Source: Paracoccus sp. (in: a-proteobacteria) (GTDB lineage: Bacteria > Pseudomonadota > Alphaproteobacteria > Rhodobacterales > Rhodobacteraceae). Taken from it: a stretch of DNA of 50,347 nt. A program made the translations under genes and the position numbers. Positions 33,201 to 42,072 of the stretch are shown here, piece after piece. Location of the stretch: positions 1 through 50,347 of the forward strand of contig NZ_JAUNTJ010000021.1 of NCBI RefSeq assembly GCF_030538755.1, written 5' to 3'. The number at the start of each line of letters is the position of its first letter. Positions within the stretch are counted from its first letter, which is position 1. The notes beneath the pieces were generated by a model, which had not been told where the DNA came from, did not search any database, and saw only the letters and a list, made by a program, of their open reading frames with translations.

Positions 33201-34433
33201 ATGATCGACCAAGGCAATCTCGCTTCGCTTCTGGACGCCCATCAGTCGGGGCGCTCTCTTGCGCGTCCGTTTTATACGGATGCGGATGTGTTTCAGGCCG
33301 ACCTGGACCTGATCTGGTATCGTGAATGGATCTTTGCGGCACCGGCGGCGGAACTGCCCAAGGCGGGGTCTTATGTCACGCTGCAACTGGGGGCCTATCC
33401 GATCCTGATCGTGCGTGGCGGCGATGGCAGCATCCGCGCCTTTCACAATTCCTGCCGCCACCGGGGCAGCCGGATCTGCTCGAAACCCTCGGGTCAGGCG
33501 GCCAAGCTGGTCTGCCCCTATCACCAATGGACCTATGAAACCGATGGCCGCCTGCTGTGGGCGCGCGACATGGGGCCGGATTTCCAGATGGGCGAACACG
33601 GCCTGCGCCCGGTGCATTGCACCATCGCCGCCGGGATGGTGTTTATCTGCGTGGCCGATCAGGCACCCGATTTCAGCGCCGTGCAACAGGCCGCCGACCG
33701 TTATGCCGCGCCGCACGGGCTGGCCGATCTCAAGGTCGCGCACCAGTCGCGCATCATCGAGAACGGCAACTGGAAGCTGGTGATGGAAAACAACCGCGAG
33801 TGCTATCACTGCGCCGGATCGCACCCCTCTTTGTGCCGCACCTTCAACGACGATCCCAATCTGGTCGGCGGCGACGACAGCCTGTCATCGCCCGCCGGGG
33901 CCGCGCATGTGCAACGCTGCGAAGATGCGGGCCTGCCGTCGCGCTATCTGATCGCGGATAGCGAACAATGGCGGCTGGTGCGCATCCCCTTTGTCGGCGA
34001 TGCCGTCAGCTATACGATGGATGGCAAGGCCGCCGCGCCGCTGCTGCCGGGGATGCCCTTTGCCAATGCCGGATCGCTGCTGTTCTTCCATTACCCCAAC
34101 ACATGGAACCACTTTCTGTCCGATTCCGTGCTGAACTTTCGCATGATCCCTGTCAGCCCCACCGAAACCGAGGTCGTGACCACATGGATGGTGCGCAAGG
34201 ATGCGGTCGAGGGCAAGGATTACGACCTGTCCCGCCTGACCGAAGTCTGGATCGCCACCAATGACGAAGACCGCCGTGTGGTCGAGGAAAACCAGATCGG
34301 CATCAGCTCGCCCGCCTATCGGCCCGGCCCCTATTCGGCGGCGCAGGAAAGCGGCGTGATCCAGTTCATCGACTGGTATGTGCGCGCCATGACCGGCGCC
34401 CTGTCCGGCCCCGCGAAAATGGCGGCGGAATAA
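33201..34433 (+). CDS. gbcA: Rieske oxygenase subunit, glycine betaine monooxygenase type (410 aa)
   Basis: A Rieske non-haem iron oxygenase. The [2Fe-2S] ligands are Cys85, His87, Cys105 and His108 (CRHRG and CPYHQW). The mononuclear iron region is ENNRECYHCAGSHP (196-209; His203 and His208), the pattern seen in GbcA and stachydrine demethylases. By family it demethylates glycine betaine to dimethylglycine. The start at 33201 follows AGGAA. Its stop shares a base with the reductase start. Related enzymes act on carnitine or proline betaine, so the substrate is likely but not certain. Its regulator is LysR type, not the AraC type known in Pseudomonas. Confidence 0.82.
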   Translation: MIDQGNLASLLDAHQSGRSLARPFYTDADVFQADLDLIWYREWIFAAPAAELPKAGSYVTLQLGAYPILIVRGGDGSIRAFHNSCRHRGSRICSKPSGQAAKLVCPYHQWTYETDGRLLWARDMGPDFQMGEHGLRPVHCTIAAGMVFICVADQAPDFSAVQQAADRYAAPHGLADLKVAHQSRIIENGNWKLVMENNRECYHCAGSHPSLCRTFNDDPNLVGGDDSLSSPAGAAHVQRCEDAGLPSRYLIADSEQWRLVRIPFVGDAVSYTMDGKAAAPLLPGMPFANAGSLLFFHYPNTWNHFLSDSVLNFRMIPVSPTETEVVTTWMVRKDAVEGKDYDLSRLTEVWIATNDEDRRVVEENQIGISSPAYRPGPYSAAQESGVIQFIDWYVRAMTGALSGPAKMAAE

Positions 34434-35494
34434 TGCCCCGCCCGCGCCAGAACTGGACCGCCGAGCCATGGGACGACAGCGAATTGCTGGAATGCGCCAT
34501 GGTGATCCCGGAAACGGCGGATACCTGGACCTTTGCGTTTCGCGCGCCGTCGGGGGCGTGGTTCGACTATCAGCCGGGGCAGTTCCTGACACTGGACCTG
34601 CCGCTGCCCGGCGGGTCGGTGCAGCGGACCTATACCATCTCGTCCTCGCCCTCGCGGCCCTTGTCGATCTCGGTCACGGTCAAGGCGCAGGACGGATCAA
34701 AGGGCAGCCGCTGGATGCTGGATCACCTGAAACCGGGGATGCGGATCAAGGCCTTTGGCCCGACGGGGCAGTTCACCATGCTGCGCCACCCGGCACCGAA
34801 ATACTTGTTCATCTCGGCCGGGTCGGGCATCACGCCGATGATGTCGATGACGACATGGGCATGGGATTCGGGCGAAATGCCCGACATCGTATTCGTCCAT
34901 GCCGCGCGCCGGCCCAGCGACATCATCTTTCGCCGCAGGCTGGAACAATTCGCCGCCCGCGTGCCGGGGTTGCAGCTGCACCTCACCGTCGAAGAGGAAG
35001 AGCCCTTCAGCGCCTGGCCCGGCTATCGCGGACGGCTGACCCAGATCATGCTGGGCCTGATGGCCCCCGACTATCTGGACCGCGAAGTTTTCTGCTGCGG
35101 CCCCGCCCCCTTCATGGCCGCCGTGCGCGACATGCTGGAATCGCTCGGCTATGATCTGAACCGCTATCACGAAGAAAGCTTCAGTGCCCCCACCCCGGTC
35201 GAAATCCCGGTCGAGCCATCGCCGCCGCCCGGCGACGCCACCATCCGGTTCGAAGGCGCAGACCTGACCATCAACTGTTCAGGCGACGACACGGTGCTGG
35301 CCGTGGCGAAACAGGCCGGGCTGAACATCCCCTCGGGCTGCACCTTCGGCCTGTGCGGCACCTGCAAGATCCGCAAGATCTCGGGTGATGTGAACATGAT
35401 CCACAACGGCGGCATCTCGGACGAAGAAATCGACGAGGGCTATATCCTCGCCTGCTGTTCGAAACCGCAAGGCACGGTGGTGGTGGACATCTGA
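34433..35494 (+). CDS. gbcB: Reductase subunit of the Rieske monooxygenase (353 aa)
   Basis: It passes electrons from NAD(P)H to the oxygenase. The FAD-binding part has RTYTISSSPSRP, the NAD part has YLFISAGSGITPMMSM, and CCGPAPFMAAVRDMLE closes the reductase half. A C-terminal plant-type ferredoxin (about 265-353) has CTFGLCGTCKI and ACCSKPQG cysteines for the [2Fe-2S] cluster. This FNR-plus-ferredoxin layout is that of GbcB. It overlaps gbcA by one base, so the two are coupled. Confidence 0.85.
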   Translation: MPRPRQNWTAEPWDDSELLECAMVIPETADTWTFAFRAPSGAWFDYQPGQFLTLDLPLPGGSVQRTYTISSSPSRPLSISVTVKAQDGSKGSRWMLDHLKPGMRIKAFGPTGQFTMLRHPAPKYLFISAGSGITPMMSMTTWAWDSGEMPDIVFVHAARRPSDIIFRRRLEQFAARVPGLQLHLTVEEEEPFSAWPGYRGRLTQIMLGLMAPDYLDREVFCCGPAPFMAAVRDMLESLGYDLNRYHEESFSAPTPVEIPVEPSPPPGDATIRFEGADLTINCSGDDTVLAVAKQAGLNIPSGCTFGLCGTCKIRKISGDVNMIHNGGISDEEIDEGYILACCSKPQGTVVVDI

Positions 35495-35535
35495 ACCAAA
35501 CCGGGCAGGCCACACCTGCCCGGCCCATCTTTGGT
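35495..35535. terminator. Bipartite terminator after gbcB
   Basis: CCGGGCAGG (35501-35509) pairs with CCTGCCCGG (35515-35523), enclosed by ACCAAA (35495-35500) and TTTGGT (35530-35535). It starts directly after the gbcB stop. Confidence 0.65.
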
Positions 35536-35556
35536 CTGCAAATATCCCACCGGGGT

Positions 35557-35577
35557 CCGGGGGTGTGAAACCCCCGG
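35557..35577. terminator. Hairpin after the aldo/keto reductase gene
   Basis: CCGGGGGT and ACCCCCGG form a perfect 8-bp stem with a 5-base loop, ten bases beyond the stop of the leftward reductase gene. With the preceding AAATATCCCACCGGGGT it resembles extragenic repeats recalled from Rhodobacteraceae genomes. Confidence 0.55.
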
Positions 35578-35586
35578 TCGCAACCG

Positions 35587-36417
35587 TCACATCATCGCAA
35601 AGGTATCAGGATCAGGGCCAGTCCGGTGGCCGCTGTCCAGCGCGTTCAGCGCGGCCATATCCTCATCGCTCAGCACCAGATCCAGCGCGGCAAGGTTTTC
35701 GCGCAGGCGTTCGGGCCGTTCCGATTTCGGGATCACCGACAGCCCGTTCTGAACATGCCAGCGCAGGATCACCTGCGCGGGCGTGGCCCCCAGCCGCCCG
35801 GCAATGGCGACCACCTCGGGCGCGGCGAACAGATGCCCGCGCCCCAGCGGTGTCCAGCTTTGGGTGACGATGCCCAGCCTGTCGTTATGCGCACGCAGCG
35901 CCACCTGCGGCAACGAGGGGTGCAGCTCGATCTGGTTCAGCGCCGGGGTGACGCCGGTTTCGGCGATCAGCCGGTCCAGATGCGCCTGATGGAAATTCGC
36001 CACGCCGATGGACCGCGCCCGGCCCTCTTCGCGCAGACGGATCAGCGCCTTCCATGTTTCCACATACAGATCGCGCGACGGCACCGGCCAGTGGATCAGA
36101 TACAGATCGACGTAATCCAGCCCCAGCCGCCCGATGCTGGCATCAAAGCCGCGCAGCGCCGCGTCATAGCCCTGCGCATCGTTCCACAGCTTGGTGGTGA
36201 CGAAAATATCCTCGCGCGGAATGTCGGTTTCCCGGATCGCCTGCCCCAGCCCCTGTTCGTTCTGATAGGCAGCGGCCCCGTCGATCAGGCGATAGCCCGC
36301 CGCCAGCGCATCACCGACGACGCGCGCGGTATCATCGGCGGGCACCAGCCAGATCCCGGCGCCCATTTGCGGCATCCGGCGGCCATCGTTCAGCCGCAAG
36401 GTGGGGTGGTTGGCCAT
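35587..36417 (-). CDS. Aldo/keto reductase, 2,5-diketogluconate reductase type (276 aa)
   Basis: An NADPH-dependent reductase with the AKR tetrad visible: Asp and Tyr in LIDGAAAYQNE, Lys in FVTTKLW, and His in YLIHWPVP. The signature LNQIELHPSLPQ and the coenzyme-binding VIPKSERPERLRENL place it with the DkgA/DkgB group. The motif has Gly where Thr is usual after the catalytic Asp, probably tolerated. The ATG at 36417 follows AGGAG. The gene stands alone and convergent with gbcB. The substrate is unknown. Confidence 0.9.
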   Translation of the reverse strand: MANHPTLRLNDGRRMPQMGAGIWLVPADDTARVVGDALAAGYRLIDGAAAYQNEQGLGQAIRETDIPREDIFVTTKLWNDAQGYDAALRGFDASIGRLGLDYVDLYLIHWPVPSRDLYVETWKALIRLREEGRARSIGVANFHQAHLDRLIAETGVTPALNQIELHPSLPQVALRAHNDRLGIVTQSWTPLGRGHLFAAPEVVAIAGRLGATPAQVILRWHVQNGLSVIPKSERPERLRENLAALDLVLSDEDMAALNALDSGHRTGPDPDTFAMM

Positions 36418-36810
36418 GCTCGGTCTCCTGTTTTGTCAGGCGATAAAATCAGCCTCGCATAAGCGGGTTATCGCCAGCAGACGGTCCGGGGCAATCGCAA
36501 AAATACGCCGATGGCTGCCCTCGGCAACCCAAACCCGTGAAAAATAACGCAATCCGGGATCAAAAAATGCTGTGATCGGGTGTAGATGACCCATCGGCAC
36601 AACTTTGCCGATAGTAAAACCCGCCCCTGCGCGGATTCATGCCGCATCGGCCTTGCCCAGCGGCTGACCGGCCAACTGCACCGCCCTGCCCGGATCGACG
36701 CGGTTGTCGCCCGCCGTCAGGCTTTTGCTCGTTTCGTGCCCCTGCACCTTGCTGCTTGCGATACGCGCCATTCTGCGGCAGGTCTGAACGTCATCGCAAA
36801 GGGGAAAGAG
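36418..36810. promoter_or_regulatory. Gene-free divergent region with an 8-bp dyad
   Basis: 393 bases between the aldo/keto reductase and the 108-residue unknown protein. GGCGATAA (36439-36446) and TTATCGCC (36468-36475) form a perfect dyad 21 bases apart, just upstream of the reductase start. An AT-rich patch (36530-36620) may hold the rightward promoter. No convincing gene was found. Confidence 0.4.
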
Positions 36811-37137
36811 ATGCAGGTTTTCATGCTGCTGGTTCAGGTGGGGCGCAAACAGGGCGACGGCCTGCCCGATGGCAGCACGGGTGCCGGGCTGATCTGTTAC
36901 GCCGCCGGCAAGGACGAGGCCGAGGCGGTGCGCGAAACCGTGGCGATTCTGAAACAGGCCGACATGGCACCGCTGGATGTGACCGGATACGGCACTCTGG
37001 CCGAACGGCAGGCCGCCGGGCAGGACATCAGCGATGAAGAACGCGCCCTGACCGACCGCGCCCTGGCCGATAATGCCGTGATCGTCGCCGCGGTCGAGCC
37101 GTTCTTTGGCGACGGCCCGGATGCTGGCGAAGGCTAG
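36811..37137 (+). CDS. Conserved-looking protein of unknown function (108 aa)
   Basis: The start at 36811 follows AAAGGGGAAAG; the open frame upstream lacks coding character. The product is small, cytoplasmic and acidic, beginning MQVFMLLVQVGRKQGDGLPD and containing AGKDEAEAVRETVAILKQAD and NAVIVAAVEPFFGD. Alternating hydrophobic strands and an amphipathic helix suggest a compact alpha/beta fold. I do not recognise the family. It precedes the lytic transglycosylase by 67 bases on the same strand, so both may be co-transcribed. Confidence 0.6.
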   Translation: MQVFMLLVQVGRKQGDGLPDGSTGAGLICYAAGKDEAEAVRETVAILKQADMAPLDVTGYGTLAERQAAGQDISDEERALTDRALADNAVIVAAVEPFFGDGPDAGEG

Positions 37138-37204
37138 GCAGGCCCGGCGGCTTGGTCTAGGATGCAGACAACGAAAACCAAAGCAGTCCAGAACAGGCAA
37201 ACCC

Positions 37205-38476
37205 ATGACCCGACCCGTTATCCGCTTTTTGATGTCCACCGCCGTGATCGGCACGCTTGCATCCTGCGGCGCTGCCGTGGTGCAGGTGCCCGGCGCGGGC
37301 GGCCCGCCTGCGGTGTCGGGCGGCCAGACCCCGGCGGCAATCCCCGCCGCCACCCCCGGAGACGAGGCCGGGCTGCAACGCTGGATCGCGCAATTCCGCC
37401 CGCGCGCGCTGTCGTCGGGCGTGTCCGCCGCCACCTATGACCGCGCCATGGCCATCGCCCGTTACAACCCCGAGGTGATCCGGCTGGACCGGCGTCAGGC
37501 CGAGTTCTCGCGCCCGGTCTGGCTGTATCTGGACAGCGCCGTATCGGATAACCGCATCACCACCGGCCGGCAGATGCTGTCGCGCCATGGCCGCACGCTG
37601 GCCGCGATCGAGGCGCGCTACGGCGTCCCGCGCGAAGTCGTGCTGGCCGTCTGGGGCATGGAGTCGAATTTCGGTGCCAACCGGGGCCGGATGCAGATCA
37701 TCCCCTCGCTGGCGACGCTGGCCTATGACGGCCGCCGGGGCGAGATGTTCGCCGGGCAGTTGATCGCGGCGCTCAAGATCATTCAGGCGGGCGACATCGA
37801 CCCGGCGCATATGCTGGGATCATGGGCGGGCGCGATGGGGCACACGCAATTCATGCCCACCTCTTATCTGCAATATGCGGTCGATTTTACCGGCGATGGC
37901 CGCCGCGACATCTGGTCGGACGACCCGACCGACGCGCTGGCATCGACCGCCGCCTATCTGGCGCGCAACGGCTGGGTGCGCGGCCAGCCCTGGGGGGCCG
38001 AAGTGCAACTGCCCGCCAATTTCAACATGGGCCTGATCGGCAAGGGCACCCGCCGCGCCGACTGGGGCAGCATGGGCGTGCGGCGCATCGGCGGCGGCGC
38101 GGTGCCCGCGGGCAGCGGCTCGATCATCATGCCGGCGGGGGCACGTGGCCCGGCCTTCCTGATTATGGACAACTTCCGGTCGATCCTGCGCTATAACAAC
38201 AGCGACAACTATGCGCTTGGCGTGTCCTATCTGGCGGAACGCATCGCCGGACGCCCCGGCATTCAGGGCAACTGGCCCCGCGCCGACCGCCCGCTGTCCA
38301 CGTCCGAGCGCGAAGAAATCCAGCGTCGTCTGGCGCAGCGCGGTTTCTATCAGGGCGAGATCGACGGCCTGTTCGGCTCGGCCACGATGGAGGCGGTGTC
38401 GGCGTTCCAGCGGTCCATCGGCGTCACCCCGGACGGCTATCCGACCTCGATCCTGCTGGGTCAGTTGCGGGGATAA
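37205..38476 (+). CDS. Lipoprotein lytic murein transglycosylase, MltB type, with peptidoglycan-binding domain (423 aa)
   Basis: It cleaves peptidoglycan glycan strands to anhydro-muropeptides. The start at 37205 gives a lipobox (GTLASCGA) with Cys near residue 20, so it is lipid-anchored. The MltB domain (about 55-340) has the catalytic Glu in VVLAVWGMESNFGANRG and MGHTQFMPTSYLQYAVDF. A PG_binding_1 domain (about 360-420; RLAQRGFYQGEIDGLFGSAT) closes it. Length and order match the family. It is followed by a GlsB-type gene 140 bases on. Confidence 0.92.
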   Translation: MTRPVIRFLMSTAVIGTLASCGAAVVQVPGAGGPPAVSGGQTPAAIPAATPGDEAGLQRWIAQFRPRALSSGVSAATYDRAMAIARYNPEVIRLDRRQAEFSRPVWLYLDSAVSDNRITTGRQMLSRHGRTLAAIEARYGVPREVVLAVWGMESNFGANRGRMQIIPSLATLAYDGRRGEMFAGQLIAALKIIQAGDIDPAHMLGSWAGAMGHTQFMPTSYLQYAVDFTGDGRRDIWSDDPTDALASTAAYLARNGWVRGQPWGAEVQLPANFNMGLIGKGTRRADWGSMGVRRIGGGAVPAGSGSIIMPAGARGPAFLIMDNFRSILRYNNSDNYALGVSYLAERIAGRPGIQGNWPRADRPLSTSEREEIQRRLAQRGFYQGEIDGLFGSATMEAVSAFQRSIGVTPDGYPTSILLGQLRG

Positions 38477-38616
38477 GCGGGCGCTGGTGGCGCGTCCCCT
38501 GATTCGCCACCCCGCCTGCGCGTCCACCGGGAAACGGCAGCGAAATTCCCGCCCGCGTTGAACCTTTCGCGCGGGCGCGGCGTTACCCCGGCAAAGGAAT
38601 GGACAGGAGCTTTCCG

Positions 38617-38865
38617 ATGCAGGGATTGGGTTGGCTGGCAGCGATCATTGTCGGCGGCATTGCGGGCTGGATCGCCAGCAATATCATGAAGGCCGATACC
38701 GGCGTTCTGGTGAACATCATTCTGGGGATCGTCGGCGCGGTTCTGGCCAATGCGCTGTTCGCGATGGTCGGCATCAACGCGCAGGCCGGCAGCTGGATCG
38801 CGCAGGGCATCGCCGGGCTGGTCGGGGCGGTGATCCTGATCTGGCTGGGGCGGCGATTGTTCTGA
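38617..38865 (+). CDS. GlsB/YeaQ/YmgE-family membrane protein (82 aa)
   Basis: Three hydrophobic spans: GWLAAIIVGGIAGWIASNIM, LVNIILGIVGAVLANALFAM and IAGLVGAVILIWLGRRLF, the transglycosylase-associated/GlsB pattern. These small inner-membrane proteins are stress-linked with no defined activity. The start at 38617 is set by AGGAG seven bases upstream; an ATG at 38599 is in frame but without a signal. A strong terminator follows. Confidence 0.85.
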   Translation: MQGLGWLAAIIVGGIAGWIASNIMKADTGVLVNIILGIVGAVLANALFAMVGINAQAGSWIAQGIAGLVGAVILIWLGRRLF

Positions 38866-38885
38866 CCCCGCCCCCAAAACACACC

Positions 38886-38913
38886 AAGGCCCGCTGCGAC
38901 GCGGGCCTTTTTC
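38886..38913 (+). terminator. Intrinsic terminator between glsB-like gene and rppH
   Basis: AAGGCCCGC and GCGGGCCTT form a 9-bp stem with a 6-base loop, followed by a T-run. It is the clearest intrinsic terminator in the window and can serve both convergent units. Confidence 0.85.
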
Positions 38914-38950
38914 ATGGCATCTTGTTGGTATCTTGCGGCAGTCGCGGCGC

Positions 38951-39445
38951 TCAGCCCGCCAGATGCGGGGCGAATTCGGCCATCACCTGCCGGTAAACAT
39001 CGCGCTTGAACGGCACGATCCCGGCGACCAGATCATCCGCGCGCACCCATCGCCAGGCGTCGAATTCCGGGTGGTCGGTGTCGATGCGCACATCGCTGTC
39101 CTGCCCCAGAAAGCGCATCAAGACCCATTTCTGCCGCTGGCCGCAGTATTTGCCCTTCCACACCTTGCCCAGCAATTCCGGCGGCAGATCATAAAGCACC
39201 CAATCGGCGGTTTCGCCGATCACCTCGACCAGATCGGCCGAAACGCCGGTTTCCTCGACCAGTTCGCGCAGCGCGGCCTGTTGCGGCGTTTCGCCCTTGT
39301 CGATCCCGCCCTGCGGCATCTGCCAGGCGTTGCTGTCGCTGTCGATGCGATGGCCCGCAAAGATCAGACCATCGCGGTTCACCAGCACCACCCCGGCGCA
39401 GGGGCGATAGGGCAGGCCGTTGGCACCTGCGGGTTGGCCGCTCAT
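38951..39445 (-). CDS. rppH: RNA pyrophosphohydrolase RppH (164 aa)
   Basis: A Nudix hydrolase that removes pyrophosphate from mRNA 5' ends and starts decay. It opens [20 protein letters not shown], then [20 protein letters not shown] and ELVEETG, which include the full Nudix box with its Glu metal ligands. The tail [20 protein letters not shown] is typical of RppH/NudH. Its ATG overlaps the ctpA stop (ATGA), so it is the last gene of the gpmI-envC-ctpA-rppH operon. Confidence 0.93.
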   Translation of the reverse strand: MSGQPAGANGLPYRPCAGVVLVNRDGLIFAGHRIDSDSNAWQMPQGGIDKGETPQQAALRELVEETGVSADLVEVIGETADWVLYDLPPELLGKVWKGKYCGQRQKWVLMRFLGQDSDVRIDTDHPEFDAWRWVRADDLVAGIVPFKRDVYRQVMAEFAPHLAG

Positions 39446-40875
39446 TCCGCGGCCTCGCTGCTGTCACCCTGCGCGGCGGACCCTTCGCCCGTGACCGCAG
39501 GCGTCGCCTCGGCCCGCACGTCACCGGCGCGGAAATCGACCGCCGACAGACCTTTGAGGATGTCCACCGCATAGGCAAGCTGGTAATCCTGTTCGCGCAG
39601 CCGTGCCGTCGCCTCGACCTGCGCGGCTTCTTCTTCGATCTGCTTGCGCTCTTCCTCGCTGATGGAATCGTTGTTCAGCGCGCCGCGCAGATCCGCCTCG
39701 GACCGCGAAAAGCTGGAATTGCTGCGCGGGCCGTTTTCCTCGGACTCGGCTTCGGCCGCCGGGCGCGAAGGCGGTTGCACCACGATGATGTCGGGGTTGA
39801 TGCCCATGGCCTGAATCGACCGGCCCGAGGGGGTGTAATAGCGCGCCGTGGTCAGCCGGATGCCGCTGTCAGCCGTGACCTGCATCACCGTCTGGACCGA
39901 GCCTTTGCCAAAGGATTTTTCGCCCACCACGATGGCGCGGCGGTGATCCTGCAAGGCGCCGGTGACGATTTCCGATGCACTGGCCGAGCCGCCGTTAATC
40001 AGCACCACCATCGGCTTGCCCTGCGCCAGATCGCCGGGTTCGGCATTCCAGCGTTCGCTTTCTTCCGGGTCGCGGCCACGGGTAGAGACGATTTCGCCCG
40101 CATCCAGAAAGGCATCACTGACCGCGATGGCCTGATTCAACAACCCGCCGGGGTTGTTGCGCAGATCCAGCACAAAGCCGCTGATCCTGTCCATGCCGCC
40201 CGCTTCTTCGACCGCCTTTTCCATTTCGGCCTGCAAGGTCGAATAGGTTTCGTCGTTAAAGGTGGACACGCGCACGACAACGGCATTGCCTTCGATCTGG
40301 GTGCGCACCACGGTCAGCTTGATCGTGTCGCGGGTCATGGTCAGGTCAAAGGGTTCCTGTTCGCCCTGCCGCAGAATGGTGATCGTCACCTCGGACCCGA
40401 CCGGGCCGCGCATCCGGTCCACCGCCTGATCGACGCCCAGACCCATCAGCGATTCGCCGTTCACATGGGTGATGAAATCGCCCGATTTGACCCCCGCCTT
40501 GGCCGCAGGCGTATCGTCGATAGGCGAAACCACCTTGACGATGCCATCTTCCTGCGTGACCTCCATCCCCAGCCCGCCAAAGCTGCCGCGCGTCTGGGTC
40601 TGCATGTCTTCGTAATCATTGGCCGACAGGAAACCGCTGTGCGGATCAAGCGAGGTCAGCATCCCGTTGATCGCCGCCTCGATCAGTTTCTTGTCGTCGG
40701 GGCGTTCGACGTAATCTGAACGGATGCGTTCGAACACATTTCCGAACAGTTCCAGATCCTGATACAGCGCGGCATTGCCATCCGTCTCTTGCGCGATCAG
40801 CGGGCCTGCCAATTGCGTCGTTACCAGAACCCCGGCCAGAATGCCGCCGACCCCTGCCATCATGTAATGCTTCAT
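39442..40875 (-). CDS. ctpA: Carboxy-terminal processing protease CtpA, S41 family (477 aa)
   Basis: A periplasmic serine protease. The N-terminus is a signal/anchor ([20 protein letters not shown]). A PDZ domain (about 95-175; [20 protein letters not shown]) precedes the S41 core with [20 protein letters not shown], the catalytic Ser in [15 protein letters not shown], and the Lys in [14 protein letters not shown] charged tail ends in [15 protein letters not shown]. Length is typical. It lies between envC and rppH on one transcript; the 12-base gap to envC implies coupling. In this setting it probably tunes cell-wall hydrolases. Confidence 0.94.
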   Translation of the reverse strand: MKHYMMAGVGGILAGVLVTTQLAGPLIAQETDGNAALYQDLELFGNVFERIRSDYVERPDDKKLIEAAINGMLTSLDPHSGFLSANDYEDMQTQTRGSFGGLGMEVTQEDGIVKVVSPIDDTPAAKAGVKSGDFITHVNGESLMGLGVDQAVDRMRGPVGSEVTITILRQGEQEPFDLTMTRDTIKLTVVRTQIEGNAVVVRVSTFNDETYSTLQAEMEKAVEEAGGMDRISGFVLDLRNNPGGLLNQAIAVSDAFLDAGEIVSTRGRDPEESERWNAEPGDLAQGKPMVVLINGGSASASEIVTGALQDHRRAIVVGEKSFGKGSVQTVMQVTADSGIRLTTARYYTPSGRSIQAMGINPDIIVVQPPSRPAAEAESEENGPRSNSSFSRSEADLRGALNNDSISEEERKQIEEEAAQVEATARLREQDYQLAYAVDILKGLSAVDFRAGDVRAEATPAVTGEGSAAQGDSSEAAE

Positions 40876-40887
40876 CTGGTCTCTGCC

Positions 40888-42072
40888 TTAATCCTGCGCC
40901 TGCTGCGTTCCGGTCAGCGCGTTCATCACGAACCAATCCGCCGGGTTCAATGTTTCCCTGCCCTTGCGCAATTCAAGATACAAGGTTTGGGACTGCCCTG
41001 CATCGCCGCCTTTGGTGGCATCGGCCACGAATTGCGCACCGAATTCCTGTGCTGGCGGCTCGGTTCCGCCCATAAGGCCGACCGGATCACCGGCGGCCAG
41101 CACGTCGCCCACCTCTCCGAACACCTGACCTAGCCCTGCAAAGACCAGAAGATAACCGCGCGCGGGTTCCAGGATCATCACATTGCCGTAATCAAGCAAG
41201 GGGCCGCGAAAGCGGATCGTTGCGGGCCACGGTGTCGTGACCAGCGCGGCGGGGGCCGATGCGATCACCAGACCGGGGCGGCTGACGCCCGCCGCATCGG
41301 CCTGACCATAGCCGCGCATGACGGTGCCCGCGACCGGCAGCGGCAGGCTGCCCTGCGCACCCTCGAAGTCGGTGATCGGCGGGCCGACATCCAGATCCAT
41401 GCGCGACACCCCGGCGGCAAATTCATCCAGGCTGGAGGCGCTGCTTTCCAGCGCCTGCAATTCCGCCGGGTTTTCGGCATAGCGCACCGGCATATGCGAA
41501 CGGTCGGTGACGGCACTGGCCAGCAGGCGACGCGCCTCTTGCACGGCGATCAGGCCGCTGCCTAGCACCTGCGCGGTGCTGTCTTGCAATTCGCGCACGG
41601 TGGCGATCTCGTCCAGATCGGATTGCAGCGCCTCGGCCTCGGCCCGCAGACCGGGGGCGATGTCGGCGACGATCATGGCCGAGCGGGCGGTGGCCGTCGC
41701 CCCGCCGGGATGCAGCAGCAGGGCGGTTTCGGGCGATTGCTGCATGGCAGTCATCGCCCCCAGCACCCGCGACAGCCGGTCATGCTGCGCCTGAAACCGC
41801 GCGCGCAGATCGGTTTCGCGCTGCGCCGCTTCGCGCAGACCGGCACGCAAGGCGGCAAGGCCCTGTTCATAGCCGTGGATCACCTCGGTCAGCGCCGTCA
41901 CCTGATCGTCGGCCCCAAGCGCGGATTCCAGCCGCGAGATGGAATCGCGCAACTGATCCGCCGCCAGTTGCGCGGCCTGCGCTGCCTCGGACGCCGGGGT
42001 GACGGCAGTGGCGGGCGCGGACAGCGCAGCGATCAGCGCCAGCGCGGCAAGGGGACGGGTGCCGGGGATCAT
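40888..42072 (-). CDS. envC: EnvC-like murein hydrolase activator, degenerate LytM domain (394 aa)
   Basis: The protein has a signal peptide (PLAALALIAALSAPATA), a long coiled coil (about 25-235, Ala/Gln/Leu/Arg-rich), and a C-terminal LytM fold (about 275-385; ITDFEGAQGSLPLPVAGTVM). The zinc ligands of active LytM proteases are missing: where HxH is expected the sequence reads LLVFAGLG, and no H-x3-D is visible. EnvC proteins act as such inactive activators of division amidases in the periplasm. The ATG at 42072 overlaps the gpmI stop by four bases. A DivIVA-like or NlpD identity is less likely because of the coiled coil and position. Confidence 0.86.
   Translation of the reverse strand: MIPGTRPLAALALIAALSAPATAVTPASEAAQAAQLAADQLRDSISRLESALGADDQVTALTEVIHGYEQGLAALRAGLREAAQRETDLRARFQAQHDRLSRVLGAMTAMQQSPETALLLHPGGATATARSAMIVADIAPGLRAEAEALQSDLDEIATVRELQDSTAQVLGSGLIAVQEARRLLASAVTDRSHMPVRYAENPAELQALESSASSLDEFAAGVSRMDLDVGPPITDFEGAQGSLPLPVAGTVMRGYGQADAAGVSRPGLVIASAPAALVTTPWPATIRFRGPLLDYGNVMILEPARGYLLVFAGLGQVFGEVGDVLAAGDPVGLMGGTEPPAQEFGAQFVADATKGGDAGQSQTLYLELRKGRETLNPADWFVMNALTGTQQAQD

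Noticed and set aside
36637-36771. Possible 44-codon leftward gene in the gap before the 108-residue protein
   Set aside because: High GC third positions but no ribosome site and no leader or membrane feature; too weak to call.
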